Counted from the first letter of the stretch, positions 1 through 6,101 are shown. The stretch: DNA of 9,737 nucleotides from Acidaminococcales bacterium (GCA_031275255.1 JAISPA010000046.1:1-9737), one strand, 5' to 3'. Program-made: numbers and translations. The notes: a model not told the origin generated them from the sequence alone.

Positions 1-70
1 CGGCGAAACCGCCTTCCCCCCGGTACCCGTCGGAGAGAAGTTTGTATCTTTCGGTGAAATTGTTTTTCAT
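1..70 (-). CDS. Start of a late gene, probably the portal protein (partial)
   Basis: The minus strand has an ATG at position 70, 11 bases after a GGAAGG ribosome binding site, and stays open to the edge of the window. The 23 visible residues begin MKNNFTERYKLLSDGYRGEG and are too few to assign a family. In Mu-like phages the gene after the large terminase is the portal (Mu gp29), and this one follows terL in the same direction, so portal is the best guess from position alone. It is separated from terL by a 160-base spacer that holds a long inverted repeat, which is unusual in an otherwise tightly packed operon. Confidence 0.5.
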   Translation of the reverse strand, partial: MKNNFTERYKLLSDGYRGEGGFA

Positions 71-106
71 TTTTCGCTTTTCCTTCCGGCAAGTTCAATG
101 GTTTTT

Positions 107-230
107 CAGTCCGCCCAAAAAGGGCAAGGCGCAAGAAGCGGCGAGGCTTGGGGTGTGGATAGTACGCGCCGGTACAGACGCGCCCCAAACACAGCCGCGA
201 CAAAGCGGCTTGCCTTTTTTCGGCGGACTG
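107..230. repeat. Long imperfect inverted repeat after terL
   Basis: Bases 107-132 and 205-230 are inverted copies of each other, matching at 23 of 26 positions, with a 72-base loop. Inside the loop, TTGGGG (147-152) can pair with CCCCAA (182-187), so the element may fold further. It begins right after the terL stop codon and ends before the ribosome binding site of the next gene. It could be a structured mRNA region, a processing site, or a remnant of a small mobile element. No T-tract follows the stem on the minus strand, so it is not a typical terminator. Confidence 0.7.
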
Positions 231-231
231 C

Positions 232-1656
232 CTAATAGTTCACCCGCAAAGGGCTTACCCCCCGCGCCCGGCGCAAACGCGCCCAGTTGACCGCCTGGGT
301 CGCTGCGTCCACCTGATCGTCGTTTTTACCTTCAGGAAAGCGGGCGAACTCGGCCAGGAACTCTTTGACCCAGGGGAACACCGGATCGGGCAGGTAGACG
401 TTGCCCGCCTCGATGTCCGCCGACGCCGCCCAGCAGCGCGCCTCTTTGCTTCCCTCGGGGTTTACGGCGATCACGCCGGAAAAATCCTGTTTCAAAGTGT
501 CGATGACGCCGGGGCCGTTGGCCTTGTCCTCAATGAGGATGGCGCGGGCGGTTGGCCACTTGTCCCGCATGTTCGCCACTTCCCGCAAAGTGCGGGGGAA
601 GTTCAGCTTGTCTCTTACCTGATCCAAAAGGTAAAGCGACGGCCCCAGCGCCCCCCAGACCTGCCCCACCACGTAGTCGTTCGCCTCGCCGCCCTTGAAG
701 GCCATATCCCAGGACTGGAAGATGAGGTCGAAAGACTGCGGCGGGACATGGTAGAACCGCCACCAGTCGTTTTTGATGATGTTGCCCTCGGCGGGCAAAG
801 GGTTCTGTTGGTAGAGCGCGTTCCAGGTGCGCTCGCCCACGGTGGCTTTCTGCCGCGCCGCCCATCTTGCATCAAACCCGTGTTCCGGCCAGAGGGTTTC
901 GCCGGGCTTTCGCCCCAGGGCGTCCGCGCCGCCGTCTTCGGCGATACAGGGCAGACGCACGATGTGCCATTTTTCGCCGTTGGCCTCGGCTTCATCCAAT
1001 ATCCGCCCGGCGATGTCGTCTTCGCGCCAGCGGGTCATTATAAGGATCACCGCCGCGCCGGGGTGCAGGCGCGTCTGCAAGGTGTCCTGCCATTCTTCCC
1101 AGACCCGCCGGCGCATGGCCTCCGACTCCGCCTCCTGCCGGTTCTTGATAAGGTCGTCGATTATGAGCAGATCCGCCCCTTCGCCGGTGATGGAACCGCC
1201 GAGGCCGACCGAAATCATGCCGCCGGCGTGCCCGGCGATCTCCCATTTGGTCTTGCTCGACTGATCCGCGCTGACGCCGATGCCGAAAATCCTGCCGCCG
1301 AAATCCTCAATCTTGCGCCGGTTCAAAAGGCCGAACTTCTCCGCGAACTGGATGCCGTAGGACACCTCAATAACCCGCGCGTCCGGATGCCTTCCTAAAA
1401 ACCAGCTGGGGAAAGTTTCTGTTACCGTCTGGCTTTTGCCGTGGCGGGGCGGCATAAAAAGCATGAGGCGGGTTATTTCGCCCCGCTCTACCGCTTCCAG
1501 CTTCTGGCAGATGAGCGTGTGAAATCTCGCAGCCCTCCAGCGCCCGCGGTGTACCCGCTCGCAGTATGCCTGGTAGGAGTTTCGTTCCCTCTCATAGTCC
1601 GCCGACTTCCTGCTCTGCGGCACAAGCTCGGCGATGAAGGGCTTTTTCTTTTTCAT
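232..1656 (-). CDS. terL: Phage terminase large subunit (Mu gp28-like position)
   Basis: This is the packaging motor: an ATPase that drives DNA into the prohead and a nuclease that cuts it. The 474 residues have both expected domains. In the ATPase half, Walker A is PPRHGKS (69-75), Walker B is LLIIDD (163-168) and a TRW coupling motif lies at 208-210. In the RNase-H-like nuclease half, acidic residues sit at D317 (QSWD), E376-D377 (LIEDKA) and D446, D447 and D450 (KNDDQVD). All catalytic positions appear intact and the length is normal. The ATG at 1656 follows AAGGAGA at a good distance. It lies downstream of the small subunit gene, as in Mu-like phages. The family resembles the large group with the 'phage terminase large subunit C-terminal' signature. 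A lysine-rich N-terminus (KKKK) is also visible. Confidence 0.96.
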   Translation of the reverse strand: MKKKKPFIAELVPQSRKSADYERERNSYQAYCERVHRGRWRAARFHTLICQKLEAVERGEITRLMLFMPPRHGKSQTVTETFPSWFLGRHPDARVIEVSYGIQFAEKFGLLNRRKIEDFGGRIFGIGVSADQSSKTKWEIAGHAGGMISVGLGGSITGEGADLLIIDDLIKNRQEAESEAMRRRVWEEWQDTLQTRLHPGAAVILIMTRWREDDIAGRILDEAEANGEKWHIVRLPCIAEDGGADALGRKPGETLWPEHGFDARWAARQKATVGERTWNALYQQNPLPAEGNIIKNDWWRFYHVPPQSFDLIFQSWDMAFKGGEANDYVVGQVWGALGPSLYLLDQVRDKLNFPRTLREVANMRDKWPTARAILIEDKANGPGVIDTLKQDFSGVIAVNPEGSKEARCWAASADIEAGNVYLPDPVFPWVKEFLAEFARFPEGKNDDQVDAATQAVNWARLRRARGVSPLRVNY

Positions 1657-1828
1657 GGGCGATTCTCCTTTTCATCTTGGGGGAAAAAAACACGGAAACA
1701 CGGGGAAACGAGGAAACAAAAGGCCACTTGCAACGCAAAAAAAGCAATTCCCTTGGCAATTTCTTCCATTTGCAAAACCCCTTCCCTTTGTGTATAGAAA
1801 AGTGCGCAAGAGCTTCTCAAACAAAAAA
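1657..1828. other. Spacer between small and large terminase genes with short repeats
   Basis: This 172-base gap contains no convincing gene. Bases 1685-1720 carry three or four loosely repeated units of the form CGGAAACA or CGGGGAAAC (plus-strand reading), and the remainder is A/T-rich. In a tightly packed operon such a gap next to the terminase genes is a plausible place for a packaging (pac) recognition site, but nothing in the sequence proves that. Confidence 0.35.
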
Positions 1829-2374
1829 TCACCTTTCCTCCGCCAAGTCATTCAGTATCTTGTCCACCTGCCCGGCAATTTTCTCTTGCAGTTCCGGCAG
1901 CTCGGCCAGCTCAATTTTCAGTTGGTCTTTTATCTTCTGCCCGGCCACTTTGAGCATTTTCTCAAATTGCAGTTTCAGCCGCTCCCGCCCGGTGGCCGAG
2001 CGTTCCAGCGTCGCGATGAGCTTGCCCGCCTGCGCCAAGTCAAGCTCGGCAAACTCGTCGTCCGCCGCCGAAACGCGCTCCAAAAGGCCGGCCATCATCA
2101 CCTGGTTGGCCACCTCCGCCATCTCCGTGCCGGGGCTTTCCCGGAGCGCCTCCACCAGGACGCGCGTTTGTTCCCGGGCGCGCCTTAATTTTTCGGCGGC
2201 AAACTCGAACGACCTATTATACCGGTGCAAGGCAGAAGTCGAGACGAACTCCCCGGCGTCGGCCACCGCCGCCGCTATGTCCTCATAGGTGTACCCGCCG
2301 GCCAGCATACGGTCGACCATTTCCTTGCATTTGAGGCTTTCCACCTTGTAGTGGCGGCGCTGCTCGCGGCTCAC
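1829..2374 (-). CDS. Terminase small subunit, DUF3486 (Mu gp27-like)
   Basis: The product is the DNA-recognition subunit of the packaging machine. The 181-residue protein has the DUF3486 layout. Its N-terminal helix-turn-helix region (about residues 6-55) begins RRHYK and ends in the block STSALHRYN (45-53). A long, charged, mostly helical region follows (about 55-181) that would form the oligomer and contact the large subunit. The GTG start at 2374 overlaps the previous gene's TGA as GTGA, so translation is probably coupled. Lengths in this family are usually near 180-200 residues, so the protein looks complete. Its N-terminal region is closely matched by the C-terminus of the antirepressor encoded at 7526-8218 (see findings). 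The DUF3486 assignment is confident; the small-terminase role comes from what is known of Mu gp27 and its position before terL. Confidence 0.88.
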   Translation of the reverse strand: MSREQRRHYKVESLKCKEMVDRMLAGGYTYEDIAAAVADAGEFVSTSALHRYNRSFEFAAEKLRRAREQTRVLVEALRESPGTEMAEVANQVMMAGLLERVSAADDEFAELDLAQAGKLIATLERSATGRERLKLQFEKMLKVAGQKIKDQLKIELAELPELQEKIAGQVDKILNDLAEER

Positions 2375-2670
2375 CTTACGTGCACTCCCGGATCGCTGAT
2401 CGTCTTCTCCAGAAGGTCTATCCCCCTGGCGGTCAGGGTTACCAGCGCGATCGGCGTGCCGGTGACTTCAAGTTGCGACTTTTTACATTTTACGTATTCA
2501 CGTTCCTCGAGGTACCGCAAATGCCCTTCGATTTGGGTAAGGCTCTGTTGCATCCCTGCGTCCACCAAAAATACATCTATAACGTTGGAGCCGATCGGTC
2601 GCGGGTAGCTGATTTTTGCGACTTTCAGGACATAACCCCTGATTTCTTTGTTCGCTATGCTTTCAAACAC
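2371..2670 (-). CDS. Small phage protein in the Mu gp26 position, winged-helix-like
   Basis: A 99-residue protein in the packaging operon just before the small terminase. The pattern of helices followed by a beta hairpin (HLRYLEEREYVKCKKS, then VTGTPIALVTLTARGIDLLE) resembles a winged helix of the ArsR/PadR kind. A similar small protein sits at this place in Mu-like phages. I chose the GTG at 2670 because AGGAGG lies 6 bases upstream. An in-frame GTG at 2691 would add 7 residues but would place that binding site inside the gene. The stop codon overlaps the next start. The molecular function is not known; DNA binding or a structural role near packaging is inference. Confidence 0.8.
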   Translation of the reverse strand: MFESIANKEIRGYVLKVAKISYPRPIGSNVIDVFLVDAGMQQSLTQIEGHLRYLEEREYVKCKKSQLEVTGTPIALVTLTARGIDLLEKTISDPGVHVR

Positions 2671-2706
2671 TTGTTTCCTCCTAACGGCCACGGATGACCA
2701 GCTTTT

Positions 2707-2970
2707 TTAATGCCCGGCTCTGCTGGCTTCCAGTAGCCTGTCCAGTTTATGATCTAAGTTAGCCGTGTTCCTTATATAGTCCTCGCGCAACACATAGTTG
2801 AGCGGCAGCGAAGTTTTGAGTGAGGTTATTTCACCGCGCAGCGCGGCCAGTTCGCTTTTCTGCTCCGCCATGTCCCTGTCTATGCGCTCATGCAACTTTT
2901 TGAGAAAATAGCCAATGACGCCCATCAGCAGCAGCGTCAGCGTTTGCCAGACCATAAAAAACTCGTTCAT
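2707..2970 (-). CDS. Membrane-anchored coiled-coil phage protein (Mu gp25/DUF2730-like)
   Basis: The 87-residue protein has one N-terminal membrane segment (about residues 7-24, WQTLTLLLMGVIGYFLKK). A charged heptad-rich stretch follows (about 25-52), then the motif LPLNYVLREDYIR and a final helix. This layout is typical of the small proteins upstream of gp26/gp27 homologues in Mu-like phages (DUF2730 or XhlA-like). Its ATG at 2970 overlaps the stop codon of the restored frame of the upstream DUF3310 gene as ATGA, showing that the two were translationally coupled. A role in lysis or the membrane is possible but unproven. Confidence 0.8.
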   Translation of the reverse strand: MNEFFMVWQTLTLLLMGVIGYFLKKLHERIDRDMAEQKSELAALRGEITSLKTSLPLNYVLREDYIRNTANLDHKLDRLLEASRAGH

Positions 2971-3196
2971 CTCTTGTCCCCCTTCCTTTGCCCTTCCAGC
3001 AGCCTTTCTATGTACCAGACGGCCTTGGCCAGGTCTTCAACTCCGCCTTTTTTCTTCCATCTCCATAAATACTTGATGGCGAGCCCGTGCAGAAAGCCTC
3101 TATGCCCAATAGGTGGCCGGTCGCCGCTTCAATCGCGTCTATACACTCAATCGGCCCGGTTGTGTAGTGCGCCGGGTGGTTGACATTGTCCGGCAT
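2967..3196 (-). pseudogene. DUF3310-type gene with a one-base frameshift
   Basis: The ATG at 3196 follows AAGGGG and starts a protein reading MPDNVNHPAHYTTGPIECID, a recognisable start of the DUF3310 (SaV-like) phage family. After residue 37 the frame slips: the zero frame continues as non-family sequence to a stop at 3008, while the family's conserved core (IKYLWRWKKKGG, then LAKAVWYIERLL) continues in another frame to a TGA at 2967. One extra G in the GGG run at 3084-3086 would restore a normal 76-residue protein. The restored stop overlaps the next ATG (ATGA), which strongly supports that frame as the original. The cause could be a true mutation, programmed slippage or a sequencing error. 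The biochemical function of DUF3310 proteins is unclear. Confidence 0.85.
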
Positions 3197-3210
3197 CTGT
3201 CTTTCCCCTT

Positions 3211-3465
3211 TCATAGCTTTTTCACCGTCAGCACGGCGTACAGGCGATCCCCTTCCAGTTCCACGTGGTGCAGCCGCTCTATCCTTATCTGCCGCCCGGA
3301 TTCCACCAGATGCACGGTTTCCCCCTCCTTGATCCACGCGCCGCCTTCCCTGACTGCGACGCAATACCGGCCGACGCTGCTTTTTCGCCCCTGCCAGCCG
3401 GTATATGCCCACAGCCCGGCGAATACCGCCCAGCAAGCCATCAGGCCCCACGCCAACGCCTCCAT
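3211..3465 (-). CDS. Small single-pass membrane protein, first gene of the late operon
   Basis: The predicted protein is 84 residues long. An N-terminal membrane segment (about residues 3-22, rich in Ala, Trp and Leu) is followed by a short basic patch (GRKSS) and a beta-rich soluble tail of about 55 residues. The ATG at 3465 has AAAGGGG 8 bases upstream and is preferred over a TTG at 3492. The basic patch after the membrane helix predicts that the tail faces the cytoplasm. I do not recognise the family. Being first in the late operon it could belong to lysis or virion functions, but no holin or spanin signature is clear. Confidence 0.65.
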   Translation of the reverse strand: MEALAWGLMACWAVFAGLWAYTGWQGRKSSVGRYCVAVREGGAWIKEGETVHLVESGRQIRIERLHHVELEGDRLYAVLTVKKL

Positions 3466-3486
3466 GCCCAAATCCCCTTTCGCCCA

Positions 3487-3521
3487 AAACAAAAACCGCG
3501 AGGCTTGCGCCTTGCGGTTTT
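3487..3521 (-). terminator. Rho-independent terminator reading leftward
   Basis: On the minus strand a 13-position stem with one mismatch, made from 3492-3504 and 3509-3521, closes on a GCAA tetraloop and is followed by TTTTTGTTTT. It lies only about 25 bases upstream of the start at 3465. It would therefore end transcripts from the SH3-protein side, and any late promoter further upstream would have to read through it. Confidence 0.7.
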
Positions 3522-3572
3522 ACGCTATAAAAATTCCATTGTGGATAGCATAACATGATTTTGTAAACGAAG

Positions 3573-3627
3573 TGTCTGATTTTTGTGCCGGTTTTGTCTG
3601 ATTTTAGTCTAAAAATGCCCCGGTTTT
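3573..3627. repeat. Direct repeats upstream of the late operon
   Basis: TGTCTGATTTT occurs at 3573-3583 and again at 3595-3605. Each copy is followed by a CCGGTTTT block (3588-3595 and 3620-3627). On the minus strand this reads as two AAAATCAGACA units, each following an AAAACCGG block. The repeat lies upstream of the leftward late genes and could be a binding site for a late activator such as a Mor/C-type protein. A possible extended -10 on the minus strand (TGTTATGCT) lies at about 3548-3556, without a good -35 box, as expected for an activated promoter. Confidence 0.45.
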
Positions 3628-3647
3628 CGCAAAATTTGTGAAAATTT

Positions 3648-4178
3648 TCAACTCCAGTATCTTGAATTTGCCGGCGTTAAAAATATGCCCGAACCTTTTT
3701 CCGTATACCAGTCTCTCATGTTTTCCAGCCTTACCCAGCCTTCCAGCCCGTTTTGCGGCGATTTGAGACAAAGCCACAACTCCGTGCCGTTCGTGGCAAA
3801 CTGGTTCGTTTTCATTTCTATTTCCTGTACCTTGCCGTCCAGCCAAACGGAGTAGATGCCTTCGCCCCGGTAAGTCAGGAAATAAAAAACGCTGTTTCCG
3901 ACAACGACCCTGTTTTTATATGGAAACGTATGCAATTCAAAAGCCGTTATCCGGGCCGTCCAGCCCTCTGGTATGGTCGCTATAGCCGCGCTGTCCGTAT
4001 AGGGCGCCGCGCGCAAATGAATGTCTTTCTTGGGTCTTACCACGCAATTAAGAGGATGCGCAGACAATTCCCCGCCCACGGTGCTGTGCAAAATTATCTT
4101 GTCGGGCGGGTCTTGGGCTTGCGCCGTCCCGCATAACAAAAAAACAGCTAAAACCGTAAGTGTCAGTATCTTTTGCAT
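3648..4178 (-). CDS. Secreted SH3-like domain protein
   Basis: A 176-residue exported protein. The start at 4178 gives a classical signal peptide: MQK, a hydrophobic core (about residues 4-17) and an AQA cleavage motif at about 19-21. After it comes a region with the bacterial SH3 pattern (IHLRAAPYTDSAAIATIPEG at about 52-71) and a later EGWVRLENM strand. AAAGGCGG precedes this ATG; a start at 4220 would bury the signal peptide. Secreted proteins of this build are common in Negativicutes, where they are thought to act in the envelope. In a prophage this is probably a cargo gene expressed in the lysogen. No enzyme domain is visible, and the true role is unknown. Confidence 0.7.
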   Translation of the reverse strand: MQKILTLTVLAVFLLCGTAQAQDPPDKIILHSTVGGELSAHPLNCVVRPKKDIHLRAAPYTDSAAIATIPEGWTARITAFELHTFPYKNRVVVGNSVFYFLTYRGEGIYSVWLDGKVQEIEMKTNQFATNGTELWLCLKSPQNGLEGWVRLENMRDWYTEKGSGIFLTPANSRYWS

Positions 4179-4241
4179 AACGCGCCGCCTTTCTCTGCCT
4201 TGGTTTCCTGCGCCAATCATAGCACAACCCGTTTAAAAAAT

Positions 4242-4457
4242 CTATTCCATAAAAACTGTTTCCAACCATTTTTGCGTAAAAACTTTCTGCTTGCCGTCCT
4301 CCAAATCCGCCGCCCAGCCGCCTTTTGCCGGCTTGGCTTCTGCGACGTTCCTGATCTCGCCGCCCTTGAACTCTCGGACATAGAACACCGCTTCCGGCGC
4401 GGTTATGTCGCCGTGGACGACAATAAGCTCGTTGGTGCCGATTCGTTGTTTTTTCAC
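4242..4457 (-). CDS. Small hypothetical protein, 71 residues
   Basis: A GTG start at 4457 is preceded by AAGGAGG at ideal distance, which makes this a real gene rather than a chance frame. The protein is soluble and charged, with alternating strands (ELIVVHGDI, EAVFYVREFKGG) and a C-terminal helix (KVFTQKWLETVFME). I do not recognise the family. It lies downstream of the ribbon-helix-helix gene and upstream of the SH3-like gene in the same direction, so the three may share the promoter at 4741-4769. Confidence 0.7.
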   Translation of the reverse strand: MKKQRIGTNELIVVHGDITAPEAVFYVREFKGGEIRNVAEAKPAKGGWAADLEDGKQKVFTQKWLETVFME

Positions 4458-4480
4458 AAGTACAGCCTCCTTAAAATTGA

Positions 4481-4509
4481 TTGTGCGGAGGCCGCCGGGG
4501 TGCTATAAT
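4481..4509 (+). promoter_or_regulatory. Promoter reading rightward, perfect -10
   Basis: TTGTGC (4481-4486), a 17-base spacer and TATAAT (4504-4509) form a strong sigma-70/A-type promoter. It points against the surrounding minus-strand genes, and no convincing protein gene follows. It would start an RNA at about 4516. Confidence 0.6.
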
Positions 4510-4515
4510 GGATTT

Positions 4516-4595
4516 AGCACTCGGCGGCTTGCCGCTGGTGTGGGGGATAAGCAGGTTTGTTCGTTTTGCGGCGGCAACCTGCTTATTTCTTTTCT
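4516..4595 (+). ncRNA. Candidate antisense small RNA
   Basis: A strong promoter at 4481-4509 is followed 80 bases later by a terminator-like hairpin: an 11-bp perfect stem (4547-4557 with 4576-4586), an 18-base loop and a T-rich tail (ATTTCTTTTCTT). A shorter hairpin (around 4526-4537, GGCGGC/GCCGCT) may form near the 5' end. The RNA would be complementary to the end of the ribbon-helix-helix gene and to the spacer before the 71-residue gene, so it could control that operon in cis. No known RNA family is recognised. The evidence is promoter plus terminator only; the same hairpin could instead act on the minus-strand mRNA. Confidence 0.45.
4547..4595 (+). terminator. Terminator of the candidate small RNA
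   Basis: The perfect 11-bp inverted repeat ATAAGCAGGTT / AACCTGCTTAT is followed by a T-rich tract on the plus strand. The right arm contains the stop codon of the convergent ribbon-helix-helix gene. On the minus strand the stem is followed by C residues, so it is not a terminator in that direction. Confidence 0.55.
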
Positions 4596-4717
4596 TCCCT
4601 TTCCAAGTATTCGCTGCAAGCCAGCTTTATTAAAGCCGCTGTTGTGATACCTTTCTTTTTCGCCATCTCTTGCAACGCCTTATAAAGGTTGTCTGGGAAA
4701 TCAAGGCTACGCTTCAA
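4583..4717 (-). CDS. Ribbon-helix-helix (CopG/Arc-type) DNA-binding protein, 44 residues
   Basis: A very short gene with clear signals: a TTG start at 4717, a GAGAGGTGAT binding site just upstream and a near-consensus promoter beyond. The protein begins MKRSLDFPDNLYKALQEMAK and continues to a second helix (TTAALIKLACSEYLEREEKK). This is the beta strand, helix, helix pattern of a ribbon-helix-helix fold, with the alternating K-S-D strand that would contact DNA as a dimer. Single-domain proteins of 43-60 residues are typical of this fold. It is transcribed divergently from the SDH-type proteinase gene, so it may control both promoters. It could also be an orphan antitoxin, but no toxin partner is recognisable. 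Confidence 0.72.
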   Translation of the reverse strand: MKRSLDFPDNLYKALQEMAKKKGITTAALIKLACSEYLEREEKK

Positions 4718-4740
4718 ATTATCACCTCTCTTTGTAACCT

Positions 4741-4769
4741 ATTTTATGTCTAAAATGATACTTTGTCAA
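4741..4769 (-). promoter_or_regulatory. Near-consensus promoter of the ribbon-helix-helix gene
   Basis: On the minus strand TTGACA (4764-4769), a 17-base spacer and TAAAAT (4741-4746) lie upstream of the TTG start at 4717. It is one of the strongest promoters in the window. Confidence 0.75.
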
Positions 4770-4784
4770 AAATAAAATGCGAAA

Positions 4785-4817
4785 AATGAAAATTTTTACA
4801 CTTGAAAATTTTTCATT
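4785..4817. promoter_or_regulatory. Possible operator dyad in the divergent promoter region
   Basis: AATGAAAA (4785-4792) and its inverted copy TTTTCATT (4810-4817) flank 17 bases between the two divergent promoters, and the right half overlaps the promoter of the proteinase gene. It may bind the ribbon-helix-helix protein. The region is very A/T-rich, so chance symmetry is possible. Confidence 0.3.
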
Positions 4818-4827
4818 GTGATATACT
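4802..4827 (+). promoter_or_regulatory. Extended -10 promoter of the SDH-type proteinase gene
   Basis: TGATATACT (4819-4827) matches an extended -10 box. TTGAAA (4802-4807) is a possible -35 box at a short 14-base spacing, which an extended -10 would tolerate. Confidence 0.5.
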
Positions 4828-4870
4828 GAAATAAAAATATAGTTTATTTTTGTTTTGGCAGGGTTGTCAT

Positions 4871-5959
4871 ATGTCTTACAAAACACGCACTCCTTTATAT
4901 GAAAAACTGGAAAAAATGCGGCAATCCAAAGTGCTCCTGTATGTTACAAGCACAAGACCCGGATTGGAGTCTCGCATAGGAACAGATGCTGCCGACGTAT
5001 TCGTTGAACATCTTGATAGATTCTACGAAAGCGGTGGTAGATGCGCAAAAATTAGCTTAATCATCCATTCATATGGCGGCGCTCTCCTCGCAGGCTGGAG
5101 AATTAGCAATCTTTTGCGGATGTTTTGCAAAGAACTTGAGATCATAGTCCCTTATACTGCATTAAGTACCGCAACTTTGATGGCTATTGGCGCAGACAAA
5201 ATAATTATGACAAAGCAAGCCTGTATCGGCCCCATTGATCCTACTACAAATGGCCCTTATAATCCTGCGGCGCCAATGCCATTTTCGCCGAATCTCCCTG
5301 TAAGCGTAGAGCATGTTTTTGGGTTTCTTGATTTGGCAAATAAGTATGAAAATAAGACCGATTTGACAAAGGAAGCTTTTTTGGCATTGGCAAGAAAAGT
5401 CCACCCTCTTGCAATCGGAAATGTTGCCCGTTCACAAACCCAAATCCGTATGTTGGCTAAAAAACTGCTTGATAAAACGGGTCCGAATCGCGACACAGCA
5501 GAAAGAGACGCTATTATAAGGTTTTTGTGCAGCGAATCTGGTAGCCATGATTATACCATTGACAGAAATGAAGCTAAAGATTTAAAATTGCCTGTCGAGA
5601 GTCCTTCCAAGGAGCTTTATTGCGTAATTAAAGATATATATAATGATTTCAAAGAAGAGATGGAACTAAACATACCTTTTAACTGGGTAGCCGAACTTGG
5701 CAATGCGGACAAGAAAGATATTACTGCTAAACGGCTTTTGATAGAAAGCCGGCTCGGTGGTTCGCATTGCATTGTTACCCGCGGCGAATTATATAAAGTT
5801 CAACTTCCTCCTGATTCACCGCCATTGCCTGCCAACATGCTTCCGCAGGTAAATTTCAATATAAAGAAGGAGGGTTGGGAACATGCTGAAAACAAGGATG
5901 ATGCCGCAACTTCAAAATATTCCAGTAAAGGAGGAAGAAAACGAAAAACAGAACAATAG
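4871..5959 (+). CDS. SDH-family Clp-fold serine proteinase (SppA/ClpP superfamily)
   Basis: The 362-residue protein matches the SDH-type Clp/crotonase-fold family along nearly its whole length. The opening TRTPLYEKLEKMRQSKVLLYV (residues 5-25) is typical. Oxyanion-loop region HSYGG is at 66-70, the likely nucleophile S99 lies in ALSTATLMAIGAD, CIGPIDPT is at 118-125, a helical block HPLAIGNVARSQTQIRMLAK spans 178-197, and the LCSESGSHDYTI block spans 219-230. The last 30 residues are lysine- and arginine-rich and probably disordered. The usual family sequence around the nucleophile is SAG; here it is STA. The ATG at 4871 follows AGGG; an in-frame TTG at 4850 is less likely. The gene is clearly more A/T-rich than its neighbours and has its own promoter, so it looks acquired. 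Peptidase activity is expected from the fold but its target is unknown. Confidence 0.88.
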   Translation: MSYKTRTPLYEKLEKMRQSKVLLYVTSTRPGLESRIGTDAADVFVEHLDRFYESGGRCAKISLIIHSYGGALLAGWRISNLLRMFCKELEIIVPYTALSTATLMAIGADKIIMTKQACIGPIDPTTNGPYNPAAPMPFSPNLPVSVEHVFGFLDLANKYENKTDLTKEAFLALARKVHPLAIGNVARSQTQIRMLAKKLLDKTGPNRDTAERDAIIRFLCSESGSHDYTIDRNEAKDLKLPVESPSKELYCVIKDIYNDFKEEMELNIPFNWVAELGNADKKDITAKRLLIESRLGGSHCIVTRGELYKVQLPPDSPPLPANMLPQVNFNIKKEGWEHAENKDDAATSKYSSKGGRKRKTEQ

Positions 5960-6101
5960 CGCGGATATGCAGTTTCTTCCATTTTTTTCTACTGAATTCC
6001 TTCCGGTTTCTAATGTTTCTTTGCCCGTTTCCAATGCCCAAACGCTTCCTGTATCGTCAAAGACTCTATGCCCTGTGCCGCAGGGCGGTAATTTCCGTTG
6101 A
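5883..6101 (+). CDS. Possible small ORF overlapping the end of the proteinase gene
   Basis: An ATG at 5883 is preceded by AAGGAGGG at 8 bases, an excellent ribosome binding site inside the last part of the proteinase gene. The frame runs 72 codons in a different phase. The product is low in complexity, with repeated LPVSN/LPVSS units (about residues 40-60), and has no recognisable domain. A strong binding site argues for translation; the odd composition argues for chance. Its stop is 21 bases before the next terminator stem. Confidence 0.3.
   Translation: MLKTRMMPQLQNIPVKEEENEKQNNSADMQFLPFFSTEFLPVSNVSLPVSNAQTLPVSSKTLCPVPQGGNFR

Noticed and set aside
42..290. Plus-strand 82-codon frame over the inverted repeat
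   Set aside because: No ribosome binding site, low-complexity sequence, and it crosses the terL end and the repeat.
748..1398. Long plus-strand frame opposite terL
   Set aside because: It is the shadow of the GC-rich terL coding strand, has no ribosome binding site or domain, and terL has all catalytic motifs.
1685..1720. Short repeats that might suggest a CRISPR array
   Set aside because: Units are about 8-10 bases, irregular and without spacers.
1634..2288. Two long plus-strand frames over the small terminase
   Set aside because: They overlap a clear DUF3486 gene, have compositions typical of antisense frames and lack start signals.
3008..3556. 182-codon minus-strand frame through the small membrane gene and DUF3310 start
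   Set aside because: Only its last part, from 3196, is real coding sequence; the upstream part is an out-of-frame reading of the gene at 3211-3465.
4515..4543. TTAGCACTC, the left half of a CIRCE heat-shock operator
   Set aside because: The inverted right half (GAGTGCTAA) is absent at the required spacing.
4508..4633. Plus-strand 41-codon hydrophobic frame after the TATAAT box, like a type I toxin
   Set aside because: Its ATG overlaps the -10 box, so a transcript from that promoter would lack the start, and there is no ribosome binding site.
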